DNA of 32,940 nt. It comes from Dictyobacter arantiisoli (GTDB lineage: Bacteria; Chloroflexota; Ktedonobacteria; Ktedonobacterales; Ktedonobacteraceae). The number at the start of each line of letters is the position of its first letter. The first letter of the stretch is position 1. A program made the translations under genes and the position numbers. Positions 6,368 to 14,272 of this stretch are shown one piece after another. The notes under the pieces were generated by a model, which was not told the DNA's origin, searched no databases, and saw only the letters and a list, made by a program, of their open reading frames with translations. The stretch covers positions 1 to 32,940 of the forward strand of contig NZ_BIXY01000084.1 in NCBI RefSeq assembly GCF_008326305.1. Direction: 5' to 3'.

Positions 6368-7831
6368 TTATGGCGAGATGACGACGTTTCCGGTCATACC
6401 TGAGAAGAGACCAGAGTCATGGGTACTTTCTGGGGGTATAGAGATGAACACCGGAAATCTGGTATTTGTAGTGTTCGGATAGCCTAATCCGTTGGCAGAA
6501 ATCTCGTTGACGGTGCCGGTGAGCTTGCGCTTTCCCAGCGCTTTCAGCGTGAAGACGGCAGTTTGTCCAAATTGCACTTTGGAGATATCCGTTTCATCCA
6601 CGAAACACTGGATCGCGTTGATATGGTCAATGTCAACGAGCTGAATGAAGGTGAGACCGCCATGATCACTCTGGATTTCAAGGCCACCGGAGGGCACAAG
6701 ATTATTGACCGCGCCAGGCTGTCCACCAATGGAACCGATGATCGCTGTGACGACTGCATCATGCGGGGCGCGTAAGGCGGTAAAGGACAGGAGTTGTTCG
6801 GCGATCAGCAGGTTCGCAAGCGAGGTGCGATAAGTGAACTCGGCAGCTGTGAGGGATAAGAATGCGTTGCTGCGATCAGGATTGGCCTGCGCCACCTGGA
6901 TGCTCGCGGCAGCTTCCGCGATACGTCCCGCTGCCGCGACCAGACTCACATCAGCGTTAGCGAAAGCTTGCTGGAGAGCCGCTTCATCCTTTCGCACGGT
7001 CCCCTGCGCTGTTACAACGCTCACACGGGCGGAGGTGGTGGCGACTCTAAAGGCCGCTTCAGCCGCTTGTATACAGCTTTGCAGGGGTGATGGTTGGGAC
7101 GCGCCATCCGAGCCATTCCCATTGGTGGGGGTCGCGGTGGCGGCGGCGGTCTGACAGGCCTGTAATGCCGAGATCAGGGTCAACCGGGCGGACGCCACTG
7201 AGGCTTCAGCGGCCTCGATGACCGCACGCAGGGTATTTCGATCAGCCTGCAAGGTCACGCGGGCAAAACGAATATTCGCCTGCGCCTGCCGGATCAAGGC
7301 CTGACGATTGTTTCTCTCCGCCTGCAAGGTTACCCGGGCCAGATGGACCGAGGCGGCAATAAAACGATCTTCGGCCTCCAGATGGATGATTGCGGCCCGC
7401 ACTTCCTCACGGGCAGCATCCACCGCCACCTGAGCCGCATGGACCTGTGCCACATAGGTATTTAGTCCCAGATGGGAGAGGACCTGGTTTTCCACAACAT
7501 GCTGCCCAATGGCGACATCAATATCACTGATCACGCCCGTGACGGACGAGCTAAAGACCAGATTAAAGGTTGGAGCTTGCAGAACACCATAGGCATTGAT
7601 GCCCGGTCCTTGCGTCGGCCTCATCAATTGTCCAGGAAAGCCTATAGCCCAATCCAGCGGCCTGAAGAAGAAGCCCCCCAGCACGATAATCAAGAGGATA
7701 AAAGGAATCCAGATAGCATTTTTACGTTGCCGCCATTTCGGCGGTGCCAGCGGTGGATCGCCTGTCAGTAAAGTAGTGTCTTCAACCATTTCTGGTGGCG
7801 GGCAGAGTGCCCTGCCAGGTGTTTGTAGCAT
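6368..7831 (-). CDS. HlyD/MFP-family membrane fusion (adaptor) protein
   Basis: A 487-aa single-pass periplasmic-adaptor-like protein. One N-terminal helix spans ~39-58 (IWIPFILLIIVLGGFFF). A biotinyl-lipoyl half-motif follows (VTGVISDIDVAIGQHVVENQ), then a long alanine-rich coiled-coil region (~120-330) with repeated VTLQAERNNRQALIRQAQAN-like heptads. A second lipoyl half (LRAPHDAVVTAIIGSIGGQP) and a beta-barrel (VFTLKALGKRKLTGTVNEI) finish it. Adaptors normally partner with an ABC or RND pump, but none is adjacent. In a monoderm-like Chloroflexota cell it may link to an ABC exporter encoded elsewhere. The start follows GAGGAG at slightly long spacing. A short GS-rich insert (TPTNGNGSDGASQPS) lies in the coil. 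Confidence 0.88.
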   Translation of the reverse strand: MLQTPGRALCPPPEMVEDTTLLTGDPPLAPPKWRQRKNAIWIPFILLIIVLGGFFFRPLDWAIGFPGQLMRPTQGPGINAYGVLQAPTFNLVFSSSVTGVISDIDVAIGQHVVENQVLSHLGLNTYVAQVHAAQVAVDAAREEVRAAIIHLEAEDRFIAASVHLARVTLQAERNNRQALIRQAQANIRFARVTLQADRNTLRAVIEAAEASVASARLTLISALQACQTAAATATPTNGNGSDGASQPSPLQSCIQAAEAAFRVATTSARVSVVTAQGTVRKDEAALQQAFANADVSLVAAAGRIAEAAASIQVAQANPDRSNAFLSLTAAEFTYRTSLANLLIAEQLLSFTALRAPHDAVVTAIIGSIGGQPGAVNNLVPSGGLEIQSDHGGLTFIQLVDIDHINAIQCFVDETDISKVQFGQTAVFTLKALGKRKLTGTVNEISANGLGYPNTTNTRFPVFISIPPESTHDSGLFSGMTGNVVISP

Positions 7832-8089
7832 ACGACGATCATCTCCTCATTGAAATACTGCCAACCATGCAAGATGATGACCTCTTGTACGATAGACGTG
7901 ACAGAAAGATGAGAGAACAAATAAAGGACGCACAGTACGTCATTTCAGCTTTAGTATATAGAAACAGTGAAGCGACCAAGACTGATTAATTATGCAGAAA
8001 TGAGCTAATCCTGACTGGACGCTTTCTTGATGAAGTCTTTGATCTATGCGATACTGATGAGGAACAAGCGAGAGAAAAGAGGGAATGCT

Positions 8090-8665
8090 ATGTGCGCTAG
8101 AAACGCGAATGCCAGACAAGAAATCCAGCATCTGATCCTGAAAAACCAGCAACCGCTCATTGTGCGGCACGCCGAGCCAGGGGATGCCGAGCAGCTCCTG
8201 GCCTACTTCGAGCAGATCGCGAACGAGAGCGAAAACATCGGCTTCGGGCCGGGTGAATTCGAGCTGAGCGTCGAGGAAGAACGCAACTATCTCCAGCAAA
8301 TCGCAGCCACGACAGACAGCTGCTATCTCATCGCCGAAGTTGCCGGTAACATTGCCGGAGTGCTCACTTTCAGCCCTGGCAAACGGCAGCGAACACGGCA
8401 TGCAGGCGAATTCGGCATCACCGTCATCCAGAAATACTGGAACCTCGGCCTCGGAAACCATCTCCTCACCACCTTCCTGGCCTGGGCGCGGCAAACCGGC
8501 ACGCTCCGCAAAATCAACCTGCGCGTACGGACCGACAACCTGGCCGCCATTCATCTCTACCAGAAACACGGCTTCCTCCAGGAAGGCATCATCACCCGCG
8601 ACATGTACCTGCACGATACATTTATCGACGCCTATCTAATGGGCCTCCCCCTCGATCCGCTATAA
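8090..8665 (+). CDS. GNAT-family N-acetyltransferase
   Basis: A 191-aa acetyltransferase. The central strand-helix block reads CYLIAEVAGNIAGVLTFSPG, and the acetyl-CoA loop FGITVIQKYWNLGLGNHLLT corresponds to the Q/R-x-x-G-x-G/A motif A. Motif B follows: INLRVRTDNLAAIHLYQKHG, with the usual N-x-x-A-x-x-L-Y-x-x-x-G-F. It resembles RimI/RimL- or spermidine-type GNATs, but the substrate cannot be assigned. The ATG at 8090 is set by AGAGGGAA; an upstream in-frame ATG at 8027 lacks a ribosome site. It is divergent from the HlyD gene. Confidence 0.92.
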   Translation: MCARNANARQEIQHLILKNQQPLIVRHAEPGDAEQLLAYFEQIANESENIGFGPGEFELSVEEERNYLQQIAATTDSCYLIAEVAGNIAGVLTFSPGKRQRTRHAGEFGITVIQKYWNLGLGNHLLTTFLAWARQTGTLRKINLRVRTDNLAAIHLYQKHGFLQEGIITRDMYLHDTFIDAYLMGLPLDPL

Positions 8666-8690
8666 ACATCCTCTACGATTGATATTTGTG

Positions 8691-8718
8691 CAATTCCCCA
8701 AATCCCTGCTGGGGATTG
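8691..8718 (+). terminator. Possible terminator after the GNAT gene
   Basis: caattcccc and ggggattg can pair (8 bp with one bulged T) around a loop of about 11 nt, 26 bp after the stop. No T-tract follows, so this is a weak call. Confidence 0.35.
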
Positions 8719-8948
8719 TGAGATTATAGACGAGAGGGTCGTGCGATCAAGAGAGCGCGGACCTTGCGACGCTGCGTGCCGCGCCTACGGCTTCCTATCT
8801 ATACATCACAACTTGATGGCTTCGGTGGCGTATAGAGAGAATTCCCATCCCAGCAACGGAAGTTCACTAACTATAAGAAGGCGTTGTGGGGTATACTACA
8901 TTCATGACACTTTCTTTTTAGGCTGAATGTCAATAGAGGAGAAGGATC

Positions 8949-9776
8949 ATGTCAACTGATGAGTCGAGTATGGTGACGGGTATGTTCCGTGACCGCACGC
9001 TTGCAGAACAGGCGTTGGACGAGCTTGAAGGTTTGGGCTGGGATCGTAGCGAGATGCGTGTTGTAGGGCATCACTCTGGCGGCGTGCTTCCCTCACTCAA
9101 GAAGCTCTTTACCGATCCAGAGACGAATCGGGGGCAACCGGATGCGGCATTTGCCGATCTGGATCTGCCTGAAGATCAGCAGCAAACCTATCAAGAGGAT
9201 TTGGAGCAGGGTTCGACGCTGGTCGCGGTCGAGCCAAAGGACCGCTATCTTGAGGTGCAGGATCTCCTGCATCGCAATGGTGCTTATCATGTGTTTCTCC
9301 CCATGACCCCGGGTGATGATCGCACGATCGAGGTGCGCCAGGAGGTCGCAAAGGTCAACAAACAGGTCGTCAGCGCTGGCGAGATACGCATCCATAAGGA
9401 AGTGATTACCGAAAACAAGACCTTTACTGTACCCGTACGACGAGAAATCGTCACGATTGAACGTCTCTCACGCGAGCAGGTAGAGCAGCAGGTGCCCACA
9501 ATGCATCCTGAGACCAGTAGTAGCCCCAACCTGAATTACCCACAATCCATGCAATCCTCTCAATCCACAGGCACCGCAGATCCGTCCGCAACACCGGAGG
9601 ATGAGGCGCTACCAGGGGATGGGGCGATCCGGGTGCTGGTGCGTGAAGAGCAGGTCTTGATCTCCAAACAGACGGTCGTCGTAGAAGAGATCCTGATCCG
9701 CAAAGAGAGTGTACAGGAGATACACCATTTTGAGGAAACGCTCAAGCATGAAGTGTATTGTTTCCCCTCATCGTGA
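8949..9776 (+). CDS. Stress-response protein: 17M-like domain plus DUF2382 (YsnF/AvaK type)
   Basis: A 275-aa soluble protein. Residues 1-100 look like the general-stress-protein 17M/YflT-like domain (MVTGMFRDRTLAEQALDELE, then GSTLVAVEPKDRYLEVQDLL). Two DUF2382 blocks follow: EIRIHKEVITENKTFTVPVR with REIVTIERL, and IRVLVREEQVLISKQTVVVE with EILIRKESVQE. A low-complexity linker separates them. The biochemical role of DUF2382 is unknown; relatives are linked to oxidative or desiccation stress. A GAGGAGAAGG ribosome site fixes the ATG. The final codons (VYCFPSS) do not look like a natural DUF2382 end and are encoded by an inverted copy of a VOC gene fragment at 9852-9873, so the C-terminus was rewritten by rearrangement. 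Confidence 0.87.
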   Translation: MSTDESSMVTGMFRDRTLAEQALDELEGLGWDRSEMRVVGHHSGGVLPSLKKLFTDPETNRGQPDAAFADLDLPEDQQQTYQEDLEQGSTLVAVEPKDRYLEVQDLLHRNGAYHVFLPMTPGDDRTIEVRQEVAKVNKQVVSAGEIRIHKEVITENKTFTVPVRREIVTIERLSREQVEQQVPTMHPETSSSPNLNYPQSMQSSQSTGTADPSATPEDEALPGDGAIRVLVREEQVLISKQTVVVEEILIRKESVQEIHHFEETLKHEVYCFPSS

Positions 9777-9873
9777 CTCAGGCCGAAGTACCCTCATCGT
9801 GCCCGCAGGAGAGAGAGAAAAAGCATGTCTCTTTGTGAAAACGCAGCAGATACGATGAGGGGAAACAATACAC
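9753..9873. repeat. 22-bp inverted repeat linking the DUF2382 3' end and a VOC fragment
   Basis: Arms 9753-9774 and 9852-9873 are perfect reverse complements, separated by 77 bp. The left arm encodes the last residues of the DUF2382 protein. The right arm is in frame with the VOC remnant. A shorter direct copy of ccctcatcgtg (9765-9775 and 9791-9801) lies between them. Confidence 0.85.
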
Positions 9874-9949
9874 CTTTGAAACGCCCTTCGGCGTCTACTT
9901 CGCGCTCGTCAATGATCCCGACGGCTACACGATCCTGCTCTCCGCCTGA
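9854..9949 (+). pseudogene. VOC/glyoxalase-family C-terminal fragment
   Basis: This frame reads DEGKQYTFETPFGVYFALVN followed by DPDGYTILLSA and a stop. It is the terminal beta-strand unit of a vicinal-oxygen-chelate/glyoxalase-like protein: the F-x-D-P-D-G-Y/N-x-I/L-x-L signature. Only about 31 codons remain, with a stop upstream and no start. It is a gene relic whose 5' border coincides with the inverted repeat. Confidence 0.65.
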
Positions 9950-9994
9950 GCCTTCCAGGCTTCGGAACAAACAAACGATAAAAGAACTGAATGG

Positions 9995-10021
9995 AGCCAT
10001 CATCTGCAAAGAGTGATGGCT
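9995..10021 (+). terminator. Weak hairpin terminator after the VOC fragment
   Basis: An 8-bp stem (agccatca / tgatggct) with an 11-nt loop is followed by ttatcc. It may be the original terminator of the lost VOC gene. Confidence 0.4.
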
Positions 10022-10093
10022 TTATCCAATAAATACATACAATCGATCATCTCCCCAACGCCAACACACCCTGACACAGAGATGCATTTGGGG

Positions 10094-10399
10094 AAAATCC
10101 CCAACAGAGAAGGCCGCACCTTCACGGTGAGGCTCCGTTTATCGTACGAACTTCTCGCCCCCTGGTGATGGATTCGAACCCGCATGGTAGGTGAGGTACG
10201 GCCTACGGGCGCGTGGCTCGTGCGTGATGAGGAAAGCGCACCTCGGCTGCGGCCTTGGCACGCACCTACATCGCTATCCCAACGTTCAGTTCCCTGCTCT
10301 GGCATTATTACTGCTTATGGGCGCGATGTCGGTACGTGGGACGGGAAAGTGGGACTCACGTTCGTTCGTGCCGCACCTACGTCTTTATTGGGGATTTTT
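10094..10399. mobile_element. Non-coding terminal-repeat element, degenerate copy (copy D)
   Basis: The outer ends aaaatccccaa (10094-10104) and ttggggatttt (10389-10399) are inverted copies. Inside are a 41-bp block (10231-10271) that by eye is identical to 31077-31117, a 25-bp block (10106-10130) that is the exact reverse complement of 31016-31040, and a diverged third block (10325-10383) sharing gatgtcggtacg with 31058-31069. No real gene is encoded. The structure suggests a MITE-like or nested element, older and more damaged than the copies at 30.8 and 32.7 kb. The rest of the 9777-10474 gap holds only the VOC relic and hairpin. Confidence 0.65.
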
Positions 10400-10474
10400 T
10401 ATTTTTGGCAGGATATACGTCTATTGATAGTAGAGTAGAGAGTAACCTGTGTAGATGTCAGGAGGATATTTTGT

Positions 10475-10807
10475 ATGGCGTGGGATGCTTTTATGACGGC
10501 TCGGGCGGAGTTGCGGCGCACTGATGGCTTTGTGCTGGCACGTCGGATTGCGGCGGGCATCATTGATATGTTTTTGCTTTCTCAGCTCCAGATGTGGATC
10601 GATCAGCTCTTTGGGGTCGTTCCAGGTCCGAACAGTATGTCCTATGGATTGTATGGCGGGGGGATGGTGATGGGTTGGAGCGGGGCAGCTGTTGATGTGA
10701 GCTGGTTAGTGTTGATTGTGGTGCTGTACTTTTTTGTCAGGGCGGTTGGAAAGTGGCAGATGTGGCGATATCTCCGCGATGACGATAAAGGTGCATTTGC
10801 TGCCTGA
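10475..10807 (+). CDS. Small RDD-like membrane protein
   Basis: A 110-aa protein with two or three likely membrane segments: AAGIIDMFLLSQLQMWIDQL, GLYGGGMVMGWSGAAVDVSW leading into LVLIVVLYFFVRAV, and a basic/acidic tail (RYLRDDDKG). The R-R-I-A-A-G-I-I-D start resembles the RDD membrane domain (conserved Arg then Asp in helix 1), but it is shorter than usual and the second Asp is not clear. A TCAGGAGGATA ribosome site supports the start. It lies directly after a repeat element. The function is unknown; RDD proteins have been linked to small-solute or ion transport. Confidence 0.68.
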   Translation: MAWDAFMTARAELRRTDGFVLARRIAAGIIDMFLLSQLQMWIDQLFGVVPGPNSMSYGLYGGGMVMGWSGAAVDVSWLVLIVVLYFFVRAVGKWQMWRYLRDDDKGAFAA

Positions 10808-10907
10808 ATAGGAAAAACATAATAATATCTTCACAGTGGGCCTCTTCCAGAATGCCCGGGTCTGGTATCCTCTATTTTAAAACGGTTACTGACACAGAGA
10901 AAAATAG

Positions 10908-10958
10908 TGCCAGGATTTGGGGAAAGCACCTGAAAAGGGGGCCCTGCCCATCCTGGCA
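10908..10958. repeat. Stem-loop between convergent genes
   Basis: tgccaggat (10908-10916) pairs with atcctggca (10950-10958), a 9-bp stem with a 33-nt loop containing gggggccctgccc. It lies between the RDD-like gene and the convergent nitroreductase. It may serve termination; the T-tracts are poor. Confidence 0.45.
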
Positions 10959-10983
10959 ACGGAATATGGAGTGTCTGGTCGGG

Positions 10984-11607
10984 TTAAGCCTGGGCATCCG
11001 GGGCGGCTTGCTTCCAGCTTCCTTCGAAGACGAATTCTTCAAGAGGCTTGCGCTCACGGGGGGCCAGTTCGCGCTCGCGCAGGACGGGATGCAGGTCGTC
11101 GGCAGAGCCGGGATAGCCAAGGGCGATGACGGTGAGGGCATTATAACCGGCTGGAATATTGAAGAGTTCACGCGCCTTGTCGGCGTCAAATCCGCCCATC
11201 TGATGAACAACCAGGCCAAGATCGCCAGCCTGGATGACCAGGTTCTCGACAGCCATGCCCAGGTCGTAGTAGCTGTGGTATTCTCGACCGGCGAAGTCAT
11301 AGAGTTTGGCGACGGTAATGATTAGAACTGGAGCCTCTTTCGCCCAACCGGCATTATTGGGAACCAGCGTCTCAAGGATACGTGCATGATCCTCGGCATG
11401 CTCTTTGACGGCGAAAATAAAGGACCAGGGCTGAAAATTGGCAGCTGAGGCGGCCCAACGCGCAGCCTCAAAGATGCTGTGTAATTTCTGGTGCTCAACA
11501 GGCCGGGTCGAAAACGCACGCGGGCTCCAACGCTCACTGATCAGTTCATGGATGGGATGGGCAGCCTCGGCAGGCTTGCGCAATGGGGTAATATTAGTAT
11601 TGCTCAT
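10984..11607 (-). CDS. Nitroreductase-family FMN oxidoreductase
   Basis: A 207-aa flavoprotein of the nitroreductase fold. The N-terminal block ERWSPRAFSTRPVEHQKLHS then EAARWAASAANFQPWSFIFA gives the R-x-S-x-R-x-F and A-P/A-S-x-x-N-x-Q-P-W motifs that bind FMN phosphate and ring. The C-terminal VIALGYPGSADDL matches the family's G-Y-P segment. It probably reduces nitroaromatics, quinones or similar with NAD(P)H. The ATG at 11607 follows AAAGGAAATA; a frame extension to 11727 has no ribosome site. It is convergent with the RDD-like gene. Confidence 0.92.
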   Translation of the reverse strand: MSNTNITPLRKPAEAAHPIHELISERWSPRAFSTRPVEHQKLHSIFEAARWAASAANFQPWSFIFAVKEHAEDHARILETLVPNNAGWAKEAPVLIITVAKLYDFAGREYHSYYDLGMAVENLVIQAGDLGLVVHQMGGFDADKARELFNIPAGYNALTVIALGYPGSADDLHPVLRERELAPRERKPLEEFVFEGSWKQAAPDAQA

Positions 11608-11684
11608 CTTCGTATTTCCTTTCGCGTTCCATAACAATATATGTATGTACATTGTGTTGACTGATAGGGTGTCTTGTCTGTCCA

Positions 11685-11724
11685 TCTGACCATACGCGTA
11701 GAACACGTATATTCTCAGGTCAGA
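11685..11724. promoter_or_regulatory. Nested inverted repeat upstream of the nitroreductase gene
   Basis: Outer arms tctgacc (11685-11691) and ggtcaga (11718-11724) enclose inner arms atacg and cgtat (11692-11696, 11706-11710). It lies about 80 bp upstream of the start codon and may be a regulator site. I found no convincing -35/-10 pair at this spot for the minus strand. Confidence 0.4.
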
Positions 11725-11911
11725 CACATCAGATTGTTACACTGCACACCCCGGTCAACAGTGACGCGAACCAATACGATCATCCTTTACATAATCCACA
11801 AGGCTCCGTCTCATGGCGCGTAAAGCATCTTCAGCAACAGGTACGGGGACGTTGTGCGTTCTTGAGCCGCGCTATCCACAGCAAGCGCTGACTCAATTCT
11901 TTCTTTCTTAT

Positions 11912-11961
11912 ACTGTAACCCTGATAGATACAGTTTATCCAATCGAAGGGGAAAAAGTCAA
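11912..11961 (-). promoter_or_regulatory. Orphan minus-strand promoter with operator-like repeat
   Basis: TTGACT (11961-11956), an 18-bp spacer and TAAACT (11937-11932) point leftward. An inverted repeat, actgta ... tacagt (11912-11934), overlaps the -10. The next gene in that direction, the nitroreductase, starts about 300 bp away, and I could not read a coding frame in between. The rest of 11608-12019 shows nothing else I can support. Confidence 0.4.
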
Positions 11962-12019
11962 GCATACAATCAAGGCAATCTAGAGTTTGCCGCTACGAGG
12001 ACGGTATCATTCCCACGTA

Positions 12020-13237
12020 TCAGAGTCGTGTGGAGGTGTGCAGGCGTTGCCGGGAACGATGGCTATGGGTATCCTTGAACTCAGCAATCAGGCGGTGATA
12101 GAGGACTTCCCATTGCTCCAAAACTTTGACATAATCATGTTCGGCGATGATTTTTAAGCTTTCGGCCCCCATACGAGCATGCATGGCCTCATCCGTCAGC
12201 ACTTGATCCATGCGCTGAGCCAGTTCATCACTCGCGCCCGGCTGGAACAGGAACCCATTTTGCTCATGATGGACTAATTCGGGCAGGGCATAGGAATCGG
12301 CGGCCAGCACGGGCAGGCCACAGGCCATCGCCTCCATCAGGGCCATACTCTGTAAATCGGCCTCGGAAGGAATGACAAACAGGCGGGCAGAGCGGCGCAG
12401 TGGGATCAAATCGGCGTCGCGTACAAAGCCCAGGAAGGTGACACGATCAGCGATCTGGAGTCGTTCAACCTGCGCTCGCAACTCCGCCTCCGCCGGTCCC
12501 GTGCTTGCCAGCGCCACATGGGCGGGCGTCTTCATCTTCGCCACGGCATCCAAAAGCACATCAATGCGCTTCTCTGGACTCAGACGATTGATATGAAGGA
12601 TCACAGGCCGATCCTCGGGCAGGCCCAGGCGACGCAGCACCTCCGGCTCAGGCGGTCCCGGCGCATAATTACTCAGATCGATGCCATTGGAGATCACGCC
12701 GGATGGCGCACGTAGTCCATGTTCGAGCAAGAGATTGAGGGCGGTACGCGTGGGAGAGGTCACATACTCGCAGCGATTATAAAATTGGACCAGATAGGAA
12801 TAGGTAATATCACTCAATGGCTTGCCAAAAATAGGATCGGCCAGCACTTCGCGGCTCAACATATTGCTGGGCACATAATGATTGGTCGCCACCACCGGCT
12901 TGCGTAGATTTGCCGCCAGCATCCGGCCAATATTGCCCAGCACAATTGGCGAATGCACATGCACAATATCCGGCTTGCTCTGCTTGATCAACTGGCGAAT
13001 CGAGGCGAACGGCAAAAAAGGAATGCGTAAATCCTTATAGGTCGGCCACTCAAAGGACGAAAAACGGCTGACAGCCACGCCATTTTCACTGCGCCGGATC
13101 GTACGTGCACCATAGCTAGGTGCAATCACCCAGACCTGATGGCCGCGCTTCACAAAACTGGTAGCAAGGCCAAAAGTCACATTGGGTACCCCACCAACCA
13201 TCGGCGGATACTGGTCCGTTACAATCATAATGCGCAT
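12020..13237 (-). CDS. GT4-family glycosyltransferase
   Basis: A 405-aa GT-B-fold retaining glycosyltransferase. The N-terminal Rossmann domain carries MIVTDQYPPMVGGVPNVTFG, the usual acceptor-side G-G-V/I. The C-terminal donor-binding domain has HINRLSPEKRIDVLLDAV, FLGFVRDADL and the E-x7-E region in PSEADLQSMALMEAMACGLP, which binds the nucleotide-sugar. Closest remembered relatives are PimB/MgdA-like enzymes that glycosylate a membrane lipid; the acceptor here is unknown. No N-terminal signal is visible. The start is the ATG at 13237 with a modest ribosome site. The gene stands alone, divergent from a membrane protein gene. Confidence 0.92.
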   Translation of the reverse strand: MRIMIVTDQYPPMVGGVPNVTFGLATSFVKRGHQVWVIAPSYGARTIRRSENGVAVSRFSSFEWPTYKDLRIPFLPFASIRQLIKQSKPDIVHVHSPIVLGNIGRMLAANLRKPVVATNHYVPSNMLSREVLADPIFGKPLSDITYSYLVQFYNRCEYVTSPTRTALNLLLEHGLRAPSGVISNGIDLSNYAPGPPEPEVLRRLGLPEDRPVILHINRLSPEKRIDVLLDAVAKMKTPAHVALASTGPAEAELRAQVERLQIADRVTFLGFVRDADLIPLRRSARLFVIPSEADLQSMALMEAMACGLPVLAADSYALPELVHHEQNGFLFQPGASDELAQRMDQVLTDEAMHARMGAESLKIIAEHDYVKVLEQWEVLYHRLIAEFKDTHSHRSRQRLHTSTRL

Positions 13238-13437
13238 GCTCGCCGCTCACTTTCTCACTAAAAAACAGGTGTTCAATTCTTCCTTAGAGCAGTATTTTAG
13301 CACATTTTGCAATTCCAACTCCTGCCTTCTCCAGAGCTTTCAGATAATCACAGAAGAATAAATTTCAAAAGAAAAATGATCATAAGGATCTCTAACCTTA
13401 TCCTCTCCTTTAAAACGCCAGGCTTCCTGGTTCCGCT

Positions 13438-13464
13438 GACCCATATGACCCATACGACCCGTAC
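13438..13464 (+). repeat. Three 9-bp direct repeats (gacccatat-type)
   Basis: Three adjacent units (gacccatat, gacccatac, gacccgtac) lie in the 317-bp gap between the divergent glycosyltransferase and membrane protein genes. Two further imperfect repeats (aggcgtgatgcttg and aggcgtaatgcttg) follow near 13491-13520. They could be regulator sites or chance slippage. I saw no other gene in this gap. Confidence 0.55.
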
Positions 13465-13554
13465 TATGGCCTGTAACGATTGGATGCTACCAGGCGTGAT
13501 GCTTGTGCAGGCGTAATGCTTGCAGGCTATGTATGTTAAGAAAGGGGCCCGGAT

Positions 13555-14127
13555 ATGAAGGAAAGAACTATCGTACGGAGAAGAGGCAGCCCGGCATTAG
13601 AGCAGGGAATTGTCTTTGGTATCCTGCTGGGTGTGATTCAGGTCGCGCTCCGTCTGTTGGGTCGGACGGTGCATGATGGGAATGTGCTCTTTGCAATCAG
13701 CGTATTCGGCCTGGTGATTGTGCTGTTTATGTATCTGGCGGCGGGCCAGCGGGCAGCTCAGGAGACGGGACGTGTGGGCACAGGCGCGTTCGCAGGCCTG
13801 TGGACCGGCATTATTAGTTCCCTGGTTGCTTTTCTTGGCTCACTCCTGCTAGCCATCGCCCATCTCTCCGTCCTGCGTCGAGAAGCCGAGACCATCATCC
13901 AGGCCACCACACAAAATCTGCATCCCCCCTTCTCGACCACCGCTGACCAGCTCCTGCTGCGCGCCATCGGTATCGGCGGACTCAACAATCTGATCATCTC
14001 CATCTCCGTCGGCCTGCTCCTGGGAGCCATTGGGGGCATTGCCGGCAAAGCCGCCAGCAACCGCCGCAACCAGATCCTACAAGAACAAGCCTACGATAGC
14101 GCGCCAGCCGCACCTAAAGCAGGATAA
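13555..14127 (+). CDS. Four-helix integral membrane protein, unknown function
   Basis: A 190-aa protein with four likely membrane helices: GIVFGILLGVIQVALRLLG, VLFAISVFGLVIVLFMYLAA, FAGLWTGIISSLVAFLGSLL, and LNNLIISISVGLLLGAIGGI. A basic, Arg-rich N-terminus and a charged C-terminal tail suggest both ends face the cytoplasm. Between helices 3 and 4 lies an amphipathic segment (REAETIIQATTQNLHPPFST) that may be outside the membrane. I cannot name the family. An AAAGGGGCCC ribosome site precedes the ATG. It is followed by a hairpin terminator and faces the convergent lectin gene. Confidence 0.8.
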   Translation: MKERTIVRRRGSPALEQGIVFGILLGVIQVALRLLGRTVHDGNVLFAISVFGLVIVLFMYLAAGQRAAQETGRVGTGAFAGLWTGIISSLVAFLGSLLLAIAHLSVLRREAETIIQATTQNLHPPFSTTADQLLLRAIGIGGLNNLIISISVGLLLGAIGGIAGKAASNRRNQILQEQAYDSAPAAPKAG

Positions 14128-14156
14128 CCTATTAAACGTTTTCTCAGGTAAGATGG

Positions 14157-14194
14157 AGAGATGGAGGTGGTGCCAGGGCCGCACCTCCATCTCT
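14157..14194 (+). terminator. 13-bp hairpin after the membrane protein gene
   Basis: Arms agagatggaggtg (14157-14169) and its complement (14182-14194) enclose a 12-nt loop. The following tract is T-rich only in part (tcgtcattcttcg). It is probably a terminator between convergent genes. Confidence 0.55.
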
Positions 14195-14272
14195 TCGTCA
14201 TTCTTCGTCATTCTCGTTCTTTGAGCGGTATTGTCCAGGCCGGGTTTTGGGGCGTCTGGTGTGGGTGTGGAT

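Noticed and set aside
7940-8614. Long minus-strand open frame (224 codons)
   Set aside because: It is antisense to the well-supported GNAT gene, lacks recognisable motifs and has no ribosome site.
8750-8800. Sequence gagagcgcggaccttgcgac... as another copy of the repeat family
   Set aside because: Only loose similarity to the repeat core. Too many mismatches to support by eye.
10165-10190. tRNA T-arm-like sequence (gattcgaaccc) on the minus strand
   Set aside because: Only the T-loop core matches. The T-stem pairs at three of five positions and no D-arm, anticodon arm or acceptor stem can be built from the flanks.
10852-11325. Plus-strand open frame of 157 codons
   Set aside because: It is antisense to the nitroreductase, whose FMN-binding motifs are clear.
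13438-13464. CRISPR-like or origin iteron array
   Set aside because: The units are only 9 bp, three in number and without spacers or replication genes. No CRISPR array was seen anywhere in the window.
13307-13516. Small plus-strand open frame in the glycosyltransferase/membrane protein gap
   Set aside because: No ribosome site or recognisable motif. Its 3' part consists of the gacccatat repeats.
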